Part shown: positions 1-8,394 of the stretch, piece by piece | Layout: every line of letters starts with the position of its first letter | Position numbering within the stretch: position 1 is the stretch's first letter | Source: Flexivirga oryzae | GTDB lineage: Bacteria; Actinomycetota; Actinomycetes; Actinomycetales; Dermatophilaceae | Assembly: GCF_014190805.1 (NCBI RefSeq) | Contig: NZ_JACHVQ010000002.1 | Location: 620,001-684,000, forward strand | DNA: 64,000 bases | Direction: 5' to 3' | Position numbers and translations under genes: made by a program | Notes under the pieces: generated by a model | Database searches by the model: none | Told to the model about the DNA's origin: nothing | Seen by the model: the letters and a program-made list of their open reading frames with translations, nothing else

Positions 1-2450
1 CAGCCGCCGCCGGTGTCCGTCGTGCCGGAACCTGCCGACAGGCCGGCCTGGGCGAGCGCCTCGGCGGCCCGGGACCGACGCGAGGGAGGTGCGGCGTCGC
101 GGGTGCGGTCGCTCGGCCCGTCAACCGGCGGTGGGATGTCCTGGGCCGGGGGCTGCCGGTCGGTCTGCGGTGCGGCCGGTGCCGACGCGTCATCGGGCGG
201 TCCGGGCGCACGGCCGGGCCCGTCATCCGGCTCCGGCGGGAGGTTGGGAGCCGGCGCGCCCGAGTCGGGTCGTGCCGTCACCCGGGCACGTATGCCGAGC
301 GCGTCGAACAGTGCCGCCGCCACCACGTCCGGGTGCGGTGGTCGCTCGACCGCCTGCGCCAGCCCGGGGCTGCTGGTGCCCAGCACCAGCGTCTCGCCGT
401 CGAAGTCGGCCACGTGCGCGTGCTGGCTCAGCAACGTCCAGGTGACCCGCTTGGCGCGCGCGATGCGCTCCAGCACGTCCGGCCACGCACGGCGTACGGC
501 GTCCGTCGTCACCGCGCCCGACGGTGCCGCCTGTTGTGGCGCACCCGCGCCGGCCGAGGCGGCACCCGCGCTGGTCGAGCCCGCTCCTGCGCCGGTCGAG
601 CCCGCTCCTGCGCTGGTCGAGTAGGGCGAGGCGCTAGCCGAGCCCGTATCGAGACCCGCGGGACCTCGATGCGCGGCTCGTTCCTCGCCGCTTACTCGGC
701 CACCGCTGCCTTGCTCCTGCCCCACTCGGGGCGAGGCGCCAGCCGAGCCCGCTCCCGCGCTGGTCGAGTAGGGCGAGGCGCTAGCCGAGCCCGTATCGAG
801 ACCCGCGGGACCTCGATGCGCGGCTCGTTCCTCGCCGCTTACTCGGCCACCGCTGCCTTGCTCCTGCCCCACTCGGGGCGAGGCGCCAGCCGAGCCCGCT
901 CCCGCGCTGGTCGAGTAGGGCGAGGCGCTAGCCGAGCCCGTATCGAGACCCGCGGGACCTCGATGCGCGGCTCGTTCCTCGCCGCTTACTCGGCCACCGC
1001 TGCTTTGCTCCTGCCCCACTCGGGGCGAGGCGCTAGCCGAGCCCGCTCCCGCGCTGGTCGAGTAGGGCGAGGCGCTAGCCGAGCCCGCTCCCGCGCTGGT
1101 CGAGTAGGGCGAGGCGCTAGCCGAGCCCGTATCGAGACCCGCGGGACCTCGATGCGCGGCTCGTACCTCGCCGCTTACTCGGCCACCGCTCGGGTGCCCG
1201 GCTTGGTCCTCGCCGCTTACTCGGCCACCGCTCGGGTGCCCGGCTCGTTCCTCGCCGCTTACTCGGCCACCTCCCATGGCCGGGGGGCCGCCGATGTCCA
1301 TACGGCGCTCGAGGCGGTCCAGGCGGGCGGCATACCCCTGCTCACCGGAGACGGCAGGCAACAGCACCCGCGCACAGATCAGCTCCAGTTGCAGCCGCGG
1401 GCCGGTGGCGCCGGTCATCTCGGACAGCCCGGTGTTGACGATGTCGGCGGCGCGCGACAGCTCCCCCGGCCCGAACGAGGCCGCCTGCTGCCGCATCCGG
1501 TCCAGCTGGTCCTCCGGCACACCACGCAACACCTGCGCGGCACCGTCCGGCACCGCGGCGATGACGATCAGGTCGCGCAGTCTTTCCAGCAGGTCTTCGA
1601 TGAAACGCCTTGGGTCGTGGCCGGATTCGACCACCCGGTCGATCTGCCGGAAGACGGCGCCGCTGTCGCGTGCGCCGAGCGCGTCCACCGTCGCGTCGAG
1701 CAACTCACCGTCGGTGAAGCCGAGGAGGGCGGCGGCCCCGGCATACGTCAGCCCCTCCTCACCCGACCCGGCGATCAGCTGGTCGAGCACCGACAGCGAG
1801 TCACGCACCGACCCGGCACCCGCCCGCGTCACGAACGAGAGGACACCCGGCTCGACGGCCACACCCTCGGCGTCGCACAACTGCTGCAGGTAGTCGGTCA
1901 GCCGCGCCGGCGGCACCAGCCGGAACGGGTAATGGTGGGTGCGCGACCGGATGGTGCCGATGACCTTCTCCGGCTCGGTCGTCGCGAAGACGAACTTCAC
2001 GTGCTCCGGCGGCTCCTCGACGATCTTCAACAGCGCGTTGAAGCCCTGCGGCGTCACCATGTGCGCCTCGTCGATGATGTAGATCTTGTAGCGCGCCTGC
2101 GCGGGGCCGTATGACGCCCGCTCGCGCAGGTCACGCGCGTCGTCGACACCACCGTGACTCGCGGCGTCGATCTCGATGACGTCGACCGTGCCGGACCCAC
2201 CGCGCGACAGCGCGACACACGACTCACACACCCCGCACGGCGTGGGCGTCGGCCCCTGCTCGCAGTTGAGGCAGCGGGCCAGGATCCGTGCCGAGGTCGT
2301 CTTACCGCACCCGCGCGGCCCGCTGAACAGGTAGGCGTGGTTGACCCGCCCGGTGCGCAGGGCCTGCATCAGCGGCTCGGTCACGTGCTCCTGGCCGATC
2401 ACGTCGGCGAAGGTCTCGGGCCGGTAGCGGCGGTACAGCGCGGTCGTCAC
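1..2450 (-). CDS. dnaX: DNA polymerase III subunit gamma/tau (C-terminus cut by window edge)
   Basis: Clamp-loader ATPase of the replicative polymerase. The minus-strand frame opens with GTG at 2448-2450 and reads MTTALYRRYRPETF, the usual DnaX start. It then shows the Walker A run GPRGCGKTT, the four-Cys zinc module (CLNC...CGVCESC), Walker B IIDEAH and the sensor region EEPPEHVKF. The frame stays open to position 1. After the ATPase and collar domains a low-complexity linker (about 1271 down to 570) holds in-frame tandem repeats. Beyond it the conserved actinobacterial C-terminal block resumes (RRAWPDVLERI, then DGETLVLG near 400-500), so the repeats did not break the gene. The stop codon lies outside the window. 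Confidence in identity is very high. The odd feature is the amplified linker. Confidence 0.97.
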   Translation of the reverse strand, partial: MTTALYRRYRPETFADVIGQEHVTEPLMQALRTGRVNHAYLFSGPRGCGKTTSARILARCLNCEQGPTPTPCGVCESCVALSRGGSGTVDVIEIDAASHGGVDDARDLRERASYGPAQARYKIYIIDEAHMVTPQGFNALLKIVEEPPEHVKFVFATTEPEKVIGTIRSRTHHYPFRLVPPARLTDYLQQLCDAEGVAVEPGVLSFVTRAGAGSVRDSLSVLDQLIAGSGEEGLTYAGAAALLGFTDGELLDATVDALGARDSGAVFRQIDRVVESGHDPRRFIEDLLERLRDLIVIAAVPDGAAQVLRGVPEDQLDRMRQQAASFGPGELSRAADIVNTGLSEMTGATGPRLQLELICARVLLPAVSGEQGYAARLDRLERRMDIGGPPAMGGGRVSGEERAGHPSGGRVSGEDQAGHPSGGRVSGEVRAAHRGPAGLDTGSASASPYSTSAGAGSASASPYSTSAGAGSASASPRVGQEQSSGGRVSGEERAAHRGPAGLDTGSASASPYSTSAGAGSAGASPRVGQEQGSGGRVSGEERAAHRGPAGLDTGSASASPYSTSAGAGSAGASPRVGQEQGSGGRVSGEERAAHRGPAGLDTGSASASPYSTSAGAGSTGAGAGSTSAGAASAGAGAPQQAAPSGAVTTDAVRRAWPDVLERIARAKRVTWTLLSQHAHVADFDGETLVLGTSSPGLAQAVERPPHPDVVAAALFDALGIRARVTARPDSGAPAPNLPPEPDDGPGRAPGPPDDASAPAAPQTDRQPPAQDIPPPVDGPSDRTRDAAPPSRRSRAAEALAQAGLSAGSGTTDTGGG
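612..1271 (-). repeat. In-frame tandem repeat array inside the dnaX linker
   Basis: Three near-identical 147-bp units start at 612, 759 and 906. A 42-bp partial unit follows at 1053, another partial at 1095, and then a second 42-bp repeat (1159, 1201, truncated 1243). Both periods are multiples of 3, so the dnaX frame stays open. One unit adds 49 residues, ending GLDTGSASASPYSTS. Each 147-bp unit contains a block that starts GGTCTCGATACG and ends CTCGACCAGC on the minus strand. This resembles an imperfect palindromic dispersed element of the kind common between genes in Actinobacteria, so such an element probably inserted and was then amplified. Confidence 0.95.
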
Positions 2451-2659
2451 GACTCCGACTCTATTCGCCCTCGCCCACACGCGTGATGGGTCCGTGGCGT
2501 CCGGTCGGAACCCGCCGGTCATATCCCGCGCGGAAAGCCACCGGAGAGTGCGACGATGGAGGTACCGGGCGCCGTTGATCAGCTCGCCAGACCTCACGGG
2601 CGCCGGTCCCAGGGGCACGGTCAGGGGTCGATCAGGCGGCGGAAGGGGCCGTGGGAGTC

Positions 2660-4261
2660 ATGCTTTCGTGGCGTCGGCTGCGCACGCCGACGGCCTTGGC
2701 AACCGCGTGCGCGGTCGTGTTCGCGCTGCTCTACATCTTCTGGACGCCCCAGGTGCCGGACCTCGCCGCACAGGTCGCCCGCGCCAAGGTCGCCCGCGTC
2801 GGTGGCTCCCCGGTGTGGTGGGGCGGCTGGTTCGGGGGCATCACCCTGCCCAACTACAGCGCCCTGGTCCCCTTCTCGATGGCGACCGTCGGCATCCGGC
2901 TGACCGGCGTCATCGCCGTGGTGGTCAGTGCGTATGGCGGGGCGCTGCTCGTCGCGGGCGCGCCGCGGCCCCGTGCGGGCGCGGTCGCGATCGCGCTGGC
3001 CCAGGCCGCCGATCTGCTGAACGGCCGGGTCACGTTCACGGTCGGCGCGGCGCTCGGGATCTGGGCGCTGGTCGCGTTGCGTCACCGGCACGAGAAGTCC
3101 GCGATCGTCCTGTCACTGCTGTCCTTCCTCGCCTCCCCGCTGGCCGGCTTCTTCGTCGGCATGATCGCCGCGGTGGTCGCGCTGTCGCGCCCCGAACGCC
3201 GGCGCACCGCGGGCATCTGCGCCGGCATACTCCTGCTCGCCGGAATCGCAATGGCGGTCCTCTTCCCCGGCACGGGCAAGATGCCGTTCCCGATCACCGA
3301 CGCGGCGCCGGCGCTGCTGTCCTGCGTGGTGGTGTTCGGGGTGTGCCATCACAAGCTGATCCGGGCGACCGCCGCGGTCCTCGCCGTGTCCTTCATCCCC
3401 CTGCTGATCGTCCCGCTCGCCATCGGCAGCAACGTGACTCGGCTGGCCTGGCTGGCCGCGGTGCCGGCGGTCGTGGCGTATGCCGAACTGCGCCAGTCGC
3501 TCGTCACCGCCTGCGCGGTGATCGTGGCGATCTGGCCGATGAGTGACCTGGTCAACCAGTTGACCCTGGCCCACCAGCCGTCCAGCAACTACGTCTTCTA
3601 CAAGCCGCTCGCGACCGCGCTGAAGACGGATCAGCAACGGTTGGGACCGAAGGTGATCGGGCGGCGCGTCGAGGTCGTCGACACCAAGAACCACTGGGGG
3701 TCGGCATACCTCACGTCGTTCTCCCTGGCACGCGGCTGGGACCGGCAGGCGGACAAGGCGGACAACCCGATCTTCTACCAGCCGCAGAAGCTCAACCCGG
3801 TGAGTTACCGGCAGTGGCTGGACTCACTCGCCGTCGGCTGGGTCGCGGTCCCGAAGGCGCCGATCGACTACGCGTCCAAGGACGAGGCCGAACTGGTGCT
3901 CGGCGGGCTCCCCTACCTCAAACTGACCTGGAGCAACTCCGACTGGCGACTCTTCCGGGTGATCAACCCGGCACCCCTCGCAACCGGCGCGAAGGTGAGC
4001 ACCATCGACGCGCACGGCGTCGTGCTGAACGCGACGGCGAACAAGACGATCGACCTGAAGGTCCGCTATTCGGCGTATGTCGGCGCCAGCGACCCGGTCA
4101 CCAAGAAGCCGCTTCCGGCCTGCATCGTGAACAATCAGGGCTGGCTCCGGGTCACCGTGCCGGACAGCGAGCGCATCCGACTGTCCAGCGATTTCGCGCC
4201 GGTGCGGTCCACCCCACCCGGCTGCGCCACCCCCAGCAACTCGCCGACTGCGACGCCGTGA
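2660..4261 (+). CDS. Polytopic membrane protein of unknown function
   Basis: A protein of about 533 residues. The N-terminal two thirds carry roughly 8-10 hydrophobic segments (for example ALATACAVVFALLYIF near the start, and runs around residues 75-95, 105-125, 145-180 and 215-275). A soluble extracytoplasmic part of about 230 residues follows and ends in a Ser/Thr/Pro tail. The layout resembles polytopic glycosyltransferase-like (GT-C) or uncharacterised actinobacterial membrane proteins, but I see no catalytic motif. GTG at 2651 is also possible. ATG at 2660 is preferred because the purine-rich GGAAGGGG (2641-2648) lies 11 nt before it and only 2 nt before the GTG. It is divergent from dnaX across about 200 bp that holds no other gene. 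Confidence 0.75.
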   Translation: MLSWRRLRTPTALATACAVVFALLYIFWTPQVPDLAAQVARAKVARVGGSPVWWGGWFGGITLPNYSALVPFSMATVGIRLTGVIAVVVSAYGGALLVAGAPRPRAGAVAIALAQAADLLNGRVTFTVGAALGIWALVALRHRHEKSAIVLSLLSFLASPLAGFFVGMIAAVVALSRPERRRTAGICAGILLLAGIAMAVLFPGTGKMPFPITDAAPALLSCVVVFGVCHHKLIRATAAVLAVSFIPLLIVPLAIGSNVTRLAWLAAVPAVVAYAELRQSLVTACAVIVAIWPMSDLVNQLTLAHQPSSNYVFYKPLATALKTDQQRLGPKVIGRRVEVVDTKNHWGSAYLTSFSLARGWDRQADKADNPIFYQPQKLNPVSYRQWLDSLAVGWVAVPKAPIDYASKDEAELVLGGLPYLKLTWSNSDWRLFRVINPAPLATGAKVSTIDAHGVVLNATANKTIDLKVRYSAYVGASDPVTKKPLPACIVNNQGWLRVTVPDSERIRLSSDFAPVRSTPPGCATPSNSPTATP

Positions 4262-4296
4262 CTCGGCCGTCGTAGGGACTCCCGATCGGGAAAAAA

Positions 4297-4386
4297 GAAC
4301 CCCTCGCGCACCTGGAAGAGCTCTCCTACCCTTGCTGCATTCCTGCCCTGGGGGAGTTCGGAGAGGTACCACCGCACGAGGGGTCC
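4297..4386 (-). ncRNA. ffs: Signal recognition particle RNA, small bacterial type (4.5S)
   Basis: The minus strand gives a long hairpin closed by the outer stem CCCCTCGTGCGG / GTGCGCGAGGGG. It carries the conserved SRP domain (CCCAGGGCAGGAATGCAGCAAGGG, here near 4329-4352), including the GGAA-type tetraloop region that binds Ffh. A run of six T (complement of 4291-4296) follows directly and fits termination. A possible -10 (TACAGT) lies just upstream at about 4392-4397. Exact ends are uncertain by a few bases. The position between dnaX and tRNA-Ser is common in Actinobacteria. Confidence 0.93.
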
Positions 4387-4485
4387 GGCGCCAACTGTAG
4401 AACACACCGGGCCGTCATACGCAATCGAGACCGGTCGTCCGGTGCCGATTCGGTGTCCGGGCGATGAACGGGTATTCTCCTGCGC

Positions 4486-4573
4486 GGAGGATTCGCATAG
4501 TGGCCTAGTGCGCACGCTTGGAAAGCGTGTTGAGTGAAAGCTCTCAGGGGTTCGAATCCCCTATCCTCCGCCA
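4486..4573 (+). tRNA. tRNA-Ser(GGA)
   Basis: An 88-nt class II tRNA. The acceptor stem GGAGGAT pairs with ATCCTCC, and the anticodon loop TTGGAAA gives anticodon GGA. It has a long variable arm, the T loop GGTTCGAATCC, and an encoded 3' CCA (4571-4573). A -10-like TATTCT is at 4473-4478, about 8 nt before the mature 5' end. Confidence 0.97.
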
Positions 4574-4742
4574 ACTGGTCGCGCGTATGCCGATCGCGCC
4601 GAATACGACGCGCTTGGCATGCCCGGGATCCTCCCGCCGAATGCTGTGACCGACCCGCAACCGTGGGGTGCTCGGGTTCCCAAGGTCCACCACTCATACT
4701 GTGTGTCGACAGAGTTCGTTTGGGGCGCACAGGGTGGGCACG

Positions 4743-5558
4743 ATGGGATTGACCGGCACACGCGCGGTGGGAGTTGCTGCGGCCGTGGCGCTCGCGCTCC
4801 CACTGCTGGCCGGGTGCACCAGCTCCGGCCCGGACCGTGCCGCAACCTCCAGTTGCAGTGCGTCGATCGCGACGCCGACGATGAAGATCCCGCTGAGTTC
4901 CATCCACGCCAACGTGTGGAACGCCAGTGGCGAGACCGGGATGGCCGCGACCGTCTCCTCGCAGCTGAGGTGGCGTGGCGTCCAGATCATCGCGACCGGC
5001 AACGACCCGAGCGCCGAGAAGGCACCCAAGTACGCCATCATCCGGTACGGCGCCAACGGCAGACAGATCGCGCTGACCCTTGCCGAGCAGGTCCAGCATG
5101 CGAAGCTCGAGCAGGACGACCGGACCGACCCCAGCGTCGACGTCGTGATCGGGTTGAAGTTCGCGCTGGTTCCCGTGCCACCGCCGCCGCCGTCGAAGAT
5201 CACGATCAACGTGCTGAACGCCTACGTCATACCCGGCACGGCCACCGACATCGCCACCGAGATGCGCAAGCGTGGCTTCCACGTCGACAAGATCGGCAAC
5301 GACACCTCGCACTTCTACCCCGACCACGCGGTCATCGTGCGCTACGGCGCGAAGGGTGAGCCGGCGGCCCGTCGAGTCGCGTTGCAGTTCAACGATGTCC
5401 GGATGGTTCAGGACAACCGCAAGAGCTCGACGGTCGATGTGGTGATCGGCAGCAAGTGGACGGACAAGGCCGTCGTCCCGGCAGCGCGGGCCACGCCGAA
5501 GCCGACCTCGCCATCACCGACAGCCACGTGCGCCCCGGCCACGTCGGCCGCCCGGTGA
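4743..5558 (+). CDS. Lipoprotein with two LytR_C domains
   Basis: A 271-residue predicted lipoprotein. It has an N-terminal signal segment ending in the lipobox LLAGC (Cys near residue 24). Two homologous modules follow, about residues 50-145 and 155-250. Each has the LytR_C pattern: a strand-rich start (VWNASGETGMA; VLNAYVIPGTA), a G-hydrophobic helix, I-[RV]YGA in the middle and a DVVIG end. LytR_C domains are usually found at the C-terminus of LCP wall-polymer ligases. Here they stand alone without the catalytic LCP domain, so an envelope-binding role is inferred. ATG 4743 is chosen because it places the signal peptide at the N-terminus, with AGGGTGGG just upstream. The frame could start further upstream, but that would bury the signal sequence. 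Confidence 0.85.
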   Translation: MGLTGTRAVGVAAAVALALPLLAGCTSSGPDRAATSSCSASIATPTMKIPLSSIHANVWNASGETGMAATVSSQLRWRGVQIIATGNDPSAEKAPKYAIIRYGANGRQIALTLAEQVQHAKLEQDDRTDPSVDVVIGLKFALVPVPPPPPSKITINVLNAYVIPGTATDIATEMRKRGFHVDKIGNDTSHFYPDHAVIVRYGAKGEPAARRVALQFNDVRMVQDNRKSSTVDVVIGSKWTDKAVVPAARATPKPTSPSPTATCAPATSAAR

Positions 5559-5566
5559 CCGGCTGG

Positions 5567-7126
5567 TCAGCGCCGCTTGGCGACCCCGAAGATGCTGCGG
5601 GTGATCTCCCGGCCGACGACGGTGCCCGCTGACCGCATCAGCGACTTGAACGCCGAGGACTTCACCACCTGTTCGACCATGCTCGGCTCGTCCTTCTTCT
5701 TGGGCTCGGCCTTCTCCTTCGGCGCCGCCTGCGCGGACGCCTGCTTCTCGTCGGTTTCCTCCGGGGCGCTCGCGAGCTTCTTGTTGAGCATCTCGTATGC
5801 CGACTCGCGGTCGACTGCCTCCGAGTATTTCGGTGCGAGAGGTGATTTGGCGACGATGCCGTCGATCGTCGCCTCCGGGGACGGCGCCATCAACGACAGC
5901 GGGGCACGCATCCGGGTCCAGGCGACGGGGGTCGGCGCACCCTTCTCGGAGAGCACAGTGACGACGGCCTCGCCGGTCCCCAGCGAGGTGAGCAGCTTGT
6001 CTAGGTCGTAGTCGCTGGTCGGGAAGGTCTGCACGGTCGCCTTCAGCGCCTTGGCGTCGTCCGGGGTGAAGGCCCGCAGCGCGTGCTGCACGCGGTTGCC
6101 CAGCTGGGAAAGCACATCGTTGGGAACGTCTTTCGGCGTCTGGGTGACGAAGAAGATGCCGACGCCCTTGGAGCGGATCAGCTTCACCGTCTGCTCGATC
6201 GACTGCAGGAAGGCGTTGGACGCGTCGCTGAAGAGCAGGTGCGCCTCGTCGAAGAAGAACACCAGCTTGGGCTTGTCGGCGTCACCGACCTCGGGCAATT
6301 CGTGGAAGAGGTCGGCCAGCAGCCACATCAGGAAGGTCGAGAAGAGCGCCGGCTTGTCCTGCACACCGGGGAGCTCCAGGCACGTGACGACGCCCTTGCC
6401 GTCGTCCGTGGTGCGGGTCAGGTCCTTGGTCTCGAACTCCGGCTCACCGAAGAACGCGTCGGCGCCCTGGTCGGAGAACGCGATCAGGTTGCGGAGTATG
6501 ACGCCGGCGGTCGACGCGGACAGGCCCCCGAGGCCTTTCAGGTCCGCCTTACCCTCGTCGGAGGTCAGGAACTTGATGACGGCCGTCAGGTCCTTGAGGT
6601 CCAGCAGGCTCAGGCCGCGCTTGTCGGCATAGTGGAAGACGAGTCCGAGCGACGACTCCTGGGTGTCGTTCAGGCCGAGGACCTTCGACAGCAGGGTCGG
6701 GCCGAACGACGTGATGGTCGCCCGGATCGGCACCCCCTTGCCCTGGCCGCCGAGGGAGAGGAACTCCGTGGGGAATCCCGTCGCCTCCCACTGCTCCCCG
6801 ACGTCCTTGGCCCGTGCCTCGATCTTCTCGCCGCCCTCGCCCGGCGAGGCGATGCCCGACACGTCACCCTTGACGTCGGCGAGAAAGACCGGCACCCCGG
6901 CGGCCGACAGCTGCTCGGCCATCAATTGCAGGGTCTTGGTCTTGCCGGTGCCGGTGGCGCCGGCCACCAGGCCGTGCCGGTTCATCATCGAGATCGGCAG
7001 CCGGACGGGAGCATCCGCGTGTGCCGTGTCGTCGATGACTGCGGCGCCGAGCTCGACCGCCGCACCCTCGAAGGAGTAGCCATTCCTGATCTGTTCGAGC
7101 TGGTCGCTCGCCGTGGTATCGGTCAC
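5567..7126 (-). CDS. HerA-like / DUF853 P-loop ATPase
   Basis: About 519 residues from GTG at 7124-7126 (MTDTTASDQLEQIRNGY). Walker A GATGTGKT is at about residues 56-63 and Walker B LVFFFDEAH at about 255. Between and after them are segments typical of the DUF853 (YjgR) family, such as VFLADVKGDVSG and FVTQTPKDVPNDVL. The family is annotated as helicase HerA-like, but its true substrate is unknown. A charged Lys/Glu-rich linker near residue 460 precedes a short conserved C-terminal helix. An in-frame extension upstream to 7210 exists, but the family start and the divergent gene at 7200 favour 7126. It faces the lipoprotein gene convergently, with 8 bp between them. Confidence 0.92.
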   Translation of the reverse strand: MTDTTASDQLEQIRNGYSFEGAAVELGAAVIDDTAHADAPVRLPISMMNRHGLVAGATGTGKTKTLQLMAEQLSAAGVPVFLADVKGDVSGIASPGEGGEKIEARAKDVGEQWEATGFPTEFLSLGGQGKGVPIRATITSFGPTLLSKVLGLNDTQESSLGLVFHYADKRGLSLLDLKDLTAVIKFLTSDEGKADLKGLGGLSASTAGVILRNLIAFSDQGADAFFGEPEFETKDLTRTTDDGKGVVTCLELPGVQDKPALFSTFLMWLLADLFHELPEVGDADKPKLVFFFDEAHLLFSDASNAFLQSIEQTVKLIRSKGVGIFFVTQTPKDVPNDVLSQLGNRVQHALRAFTPDDAKALKATVQTFPTSDYDLDKLLTSLGTGEAVVTVLSEKGAPTPVAWTRMRAPLSLMAPSPEATIDGIVAKSPLAPKYSEAVDRESAYEMLNKKLASAPEETDEKQASAQAAPKEKAEPKKKDEPSMVEQVVKSSAFKSLMRSAGTVVGREITRSIFGVAKRR

Positions 7127-7199
7127 GTTGCCTGAGAATAGCCGCGCCACGCCCGAGTTCGAAGTGTTCCGCCCGGTGACGCGACCTAAGCTGTGCCTC

Positions 7200-7493
7200 G
7201 TGATCTTCAAGGCGGTGGGCGAGGGGCGGCCCTACCCGGATCACGGCCTGGTCAGTCCGAAGGACTGGCGAACCGTGTCACCCAGGGTCGTCCGCCTCGA
7301 CGAACTCGTCACCATCAAGCGCACGCTCGACCTCGACACCTTGCTCTCGGAGGACTCTACGTTCTACGGCGACATCTTCGCGCACGTCGTGTCCTGGCAG
7401 GGCGACCTCTACCTCGAGGACGGCCTGCACCGTGCGCTGCGAGCGGCCCTGCAACAACGTCCCGTGCTGCATGCACGGGTCCTGGCGCTGTGA
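7200..7493 (+). CDS. Conserved actinobacterial 97-aa protein (often labelled VapB-like)
   Basis: Starts at GTG 7200 (MIFKAVGEGRPYPDHGL). The conserved core is LDLDTLLSEDSTFYGD, then YLEDGLHRALRAAL. Similar proteins are widespread in Actinobacteria and are often named VapB-family antitoxin, but there is no toxin partner here. The gene instead overlaps a LytR_C gene by 4 bp (GTGA). The ending LEDGLHRALRAAL recalls the D-G-x-HR motif of ParB/Srx-like folds. That is a visual resemblance, not a proven relation. Function unknown. Confidence 0.85.
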   Translation: MIFKAVGEGRPYPDHGLVSPKDWRTVSPRVVRLDELVTIKRTLDLDTLLSEDSTFYGDIFAHVVSWQGDLYLEDGLHRALRAALQQRPVLHARVLAL

Positions 7494-8020
7494 GCTACGT
7501 CCGCGAGGACGGCCTCGCCCAGGCCCGCCGCCGCCGGAAGCGCCGGTCGATCATCGTCCTGATCATCGCCGCGGCGCTCGTCGTGGGCGCCTTCGCCTAT
7601 GCCCTCGGTTACATCAACACCTCGGGTTCCTCGGATCCGGCGGCTTCGTCGTGCGCCGTGACGACCACTTCGCCACCGCAGTCGATCTTCGTCCTCAACG
7701 TCTACAACGCGTCCTCGGACACCGGTGTGGCCAACCGCACCGCCACCGCCATGGAGTCGCACGGCTTCAACATCGGCACGATCAGCAACGACCCCTACAA
7801 GGAGTCGCTCTCCGGGGCGGGTCAGATCCGGTTCGGGCCGAAGGGTAAGAAGAACGCCGTCGAGTTCGTGAAGAAGTACCTACCCGGCGCCCAGTTGGTC
7901 CAGGACGGCCGGACCGACGACTCGGTCGACCTGGTCCTCGGGGACGACGCCCCGGTGATCAAATCGGCGCCCCCGACGACCGCCACTCCCCCGCCCGGCT
8001 GCGACAACGTCGTCCAGTGA
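7490..8020 (+). CDS. Single-pass membrane protein with LytR_C domain
   Basis: A 176-residue protein beginning at GTG 7490, which overlaps the upstream stop (GTGA) and suggests translational coupling. A basic stretch (ARRRRKRRS) precedes one hydrophobic segment (residues about 23-42, IIVLIIAAALVVGAFAYA), so the topology is N-in with an extracytoplasmic C-terminus. The outer part is one LytR_C module (VLNVYNASSDTGVANR... IRFGPKGKK ... SVDLVLGDD), followed by a Pro-rich tail. The module matches those of the lipoprotein at 4743. The two-gene unit (97-aa protein plus LytR_C) is divergent from the HerA-like gene. Confidence 0.88.
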   Translation: MSYVREDGLAQARRRRKRRSIIVLIIAAALVVGAFAYALGYINTSGSSDPAASSCAVTTTSPPQSIFVLNVYNASSDTGVANRTATAMESHGFNIGTISNDPYKESLSGAGQIRFGPKGKKNAVEFVKKYLPGAQLVQDGRTDDSVDLVLGDDAPVIKSAPPTTATPPPGCDNVVQ

Positions 8021-8033
8021 GCAGGCGGTGGCG

Positions 8034-8087
8034 GTGGCCGAGCTCGTCGAGGTGGCCGAGCTCGTCGAGGTGGCCGAGCTCGTCGAG
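8034..8087 (+). repeat. Three exact 18-bp tandem repeats
   Basis: The unit GTGGCCGAGCTCGTCGAG occurs three times without a break in the gap between a LytR_C gene and tRNA-Ser(CGA). A degenerate fourth copy (GCCGAGCCTGTCGAG) follows at about 8098-8112. It is short and shows no repeat-spacer structure, so it is not CRISPR. Confidence 0.9.
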
Positions 8088-8161
8088 GTCCCGCGCCGGC
8101 CGAGCCTGTCGAGGTCCCGCTCATTTTGGCGTGAACGCCCGTGTCAGGTAGCCTCTTCGGC

Positions 8162-8251
8162 GGTGGCGTGTCCGAGCGGCCGAAGGTGCAACACTCGAAA
8201 TGTTGTGTGGGGGCGACTCCACCGTGGGTTCAAATCCCACCGCCACCGCCA
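8162..8251 (+). tRNA. tRNA-Ser(CGA)
   Basis: A 90-nt class II tRNA. The acceptor GGTGGCG pairs with CGCCACC, and the anticodon stem-loop CAACACTCGAAATGTTG gives CGA. It has a long variable arm, the T loop GGTTCAAATCC and an encoded CCA. A perfect terminator hairpin starts 3 nt after its end. Confidence 0.97.
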
Positions 8252-8253
8252 GA

Positions 8254-8299
8254 TGTCTGAGGGGCCCGACAGCAGCTTGTCGGGCCCCTCAGACATTTT
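8254..8299 (+). terminator. Intrinsic terminator of tRNA-Ser(CGA)
   Basis: A perfect 17-bp stem (8254-8270 with 8279-8295, sequence TGTCTGAGGGGCCCGAC), an 8-nt loop, then TTTT. It directly follows the tRNA. Confidence 0.95.
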
Positions 8300-8394
8300 C
8301 GGATCCAGCGGGTGGGATCCGGGAGGTGCTGGCGGACCGCTCTCAACGACACGGACTACAGTCGCAATGGCGGTCGACGTCGAGGGAGTGCGCG

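Noticed and set aside
612..1271. CRISPR-like array in dnaX
   Set aside because: The units are contiguous direct repeats with no unique spacers, and they are coding.
333..2114. A 593-codon plus-strand frame opposite dnaX
   Set aside because: It runs through the repeat array and its peptide is repetitive Arg/Gly/Ser; dnaX on the other strand has clear motifs throughout.
2451..2659. Riboswitch or extra tRNA between dnaX and the membrane protein
   Set aside because: I could not build a cloverleaf or any known riboswitch core; the sequence is ordinary GC-rich intergenic DNA.
7200..7493. VapBC toxin-antitoxin module
   Set aside because: No PIN-domain or other toxin gene is adjacent; the partner gene is a LytR_C membrane protein.
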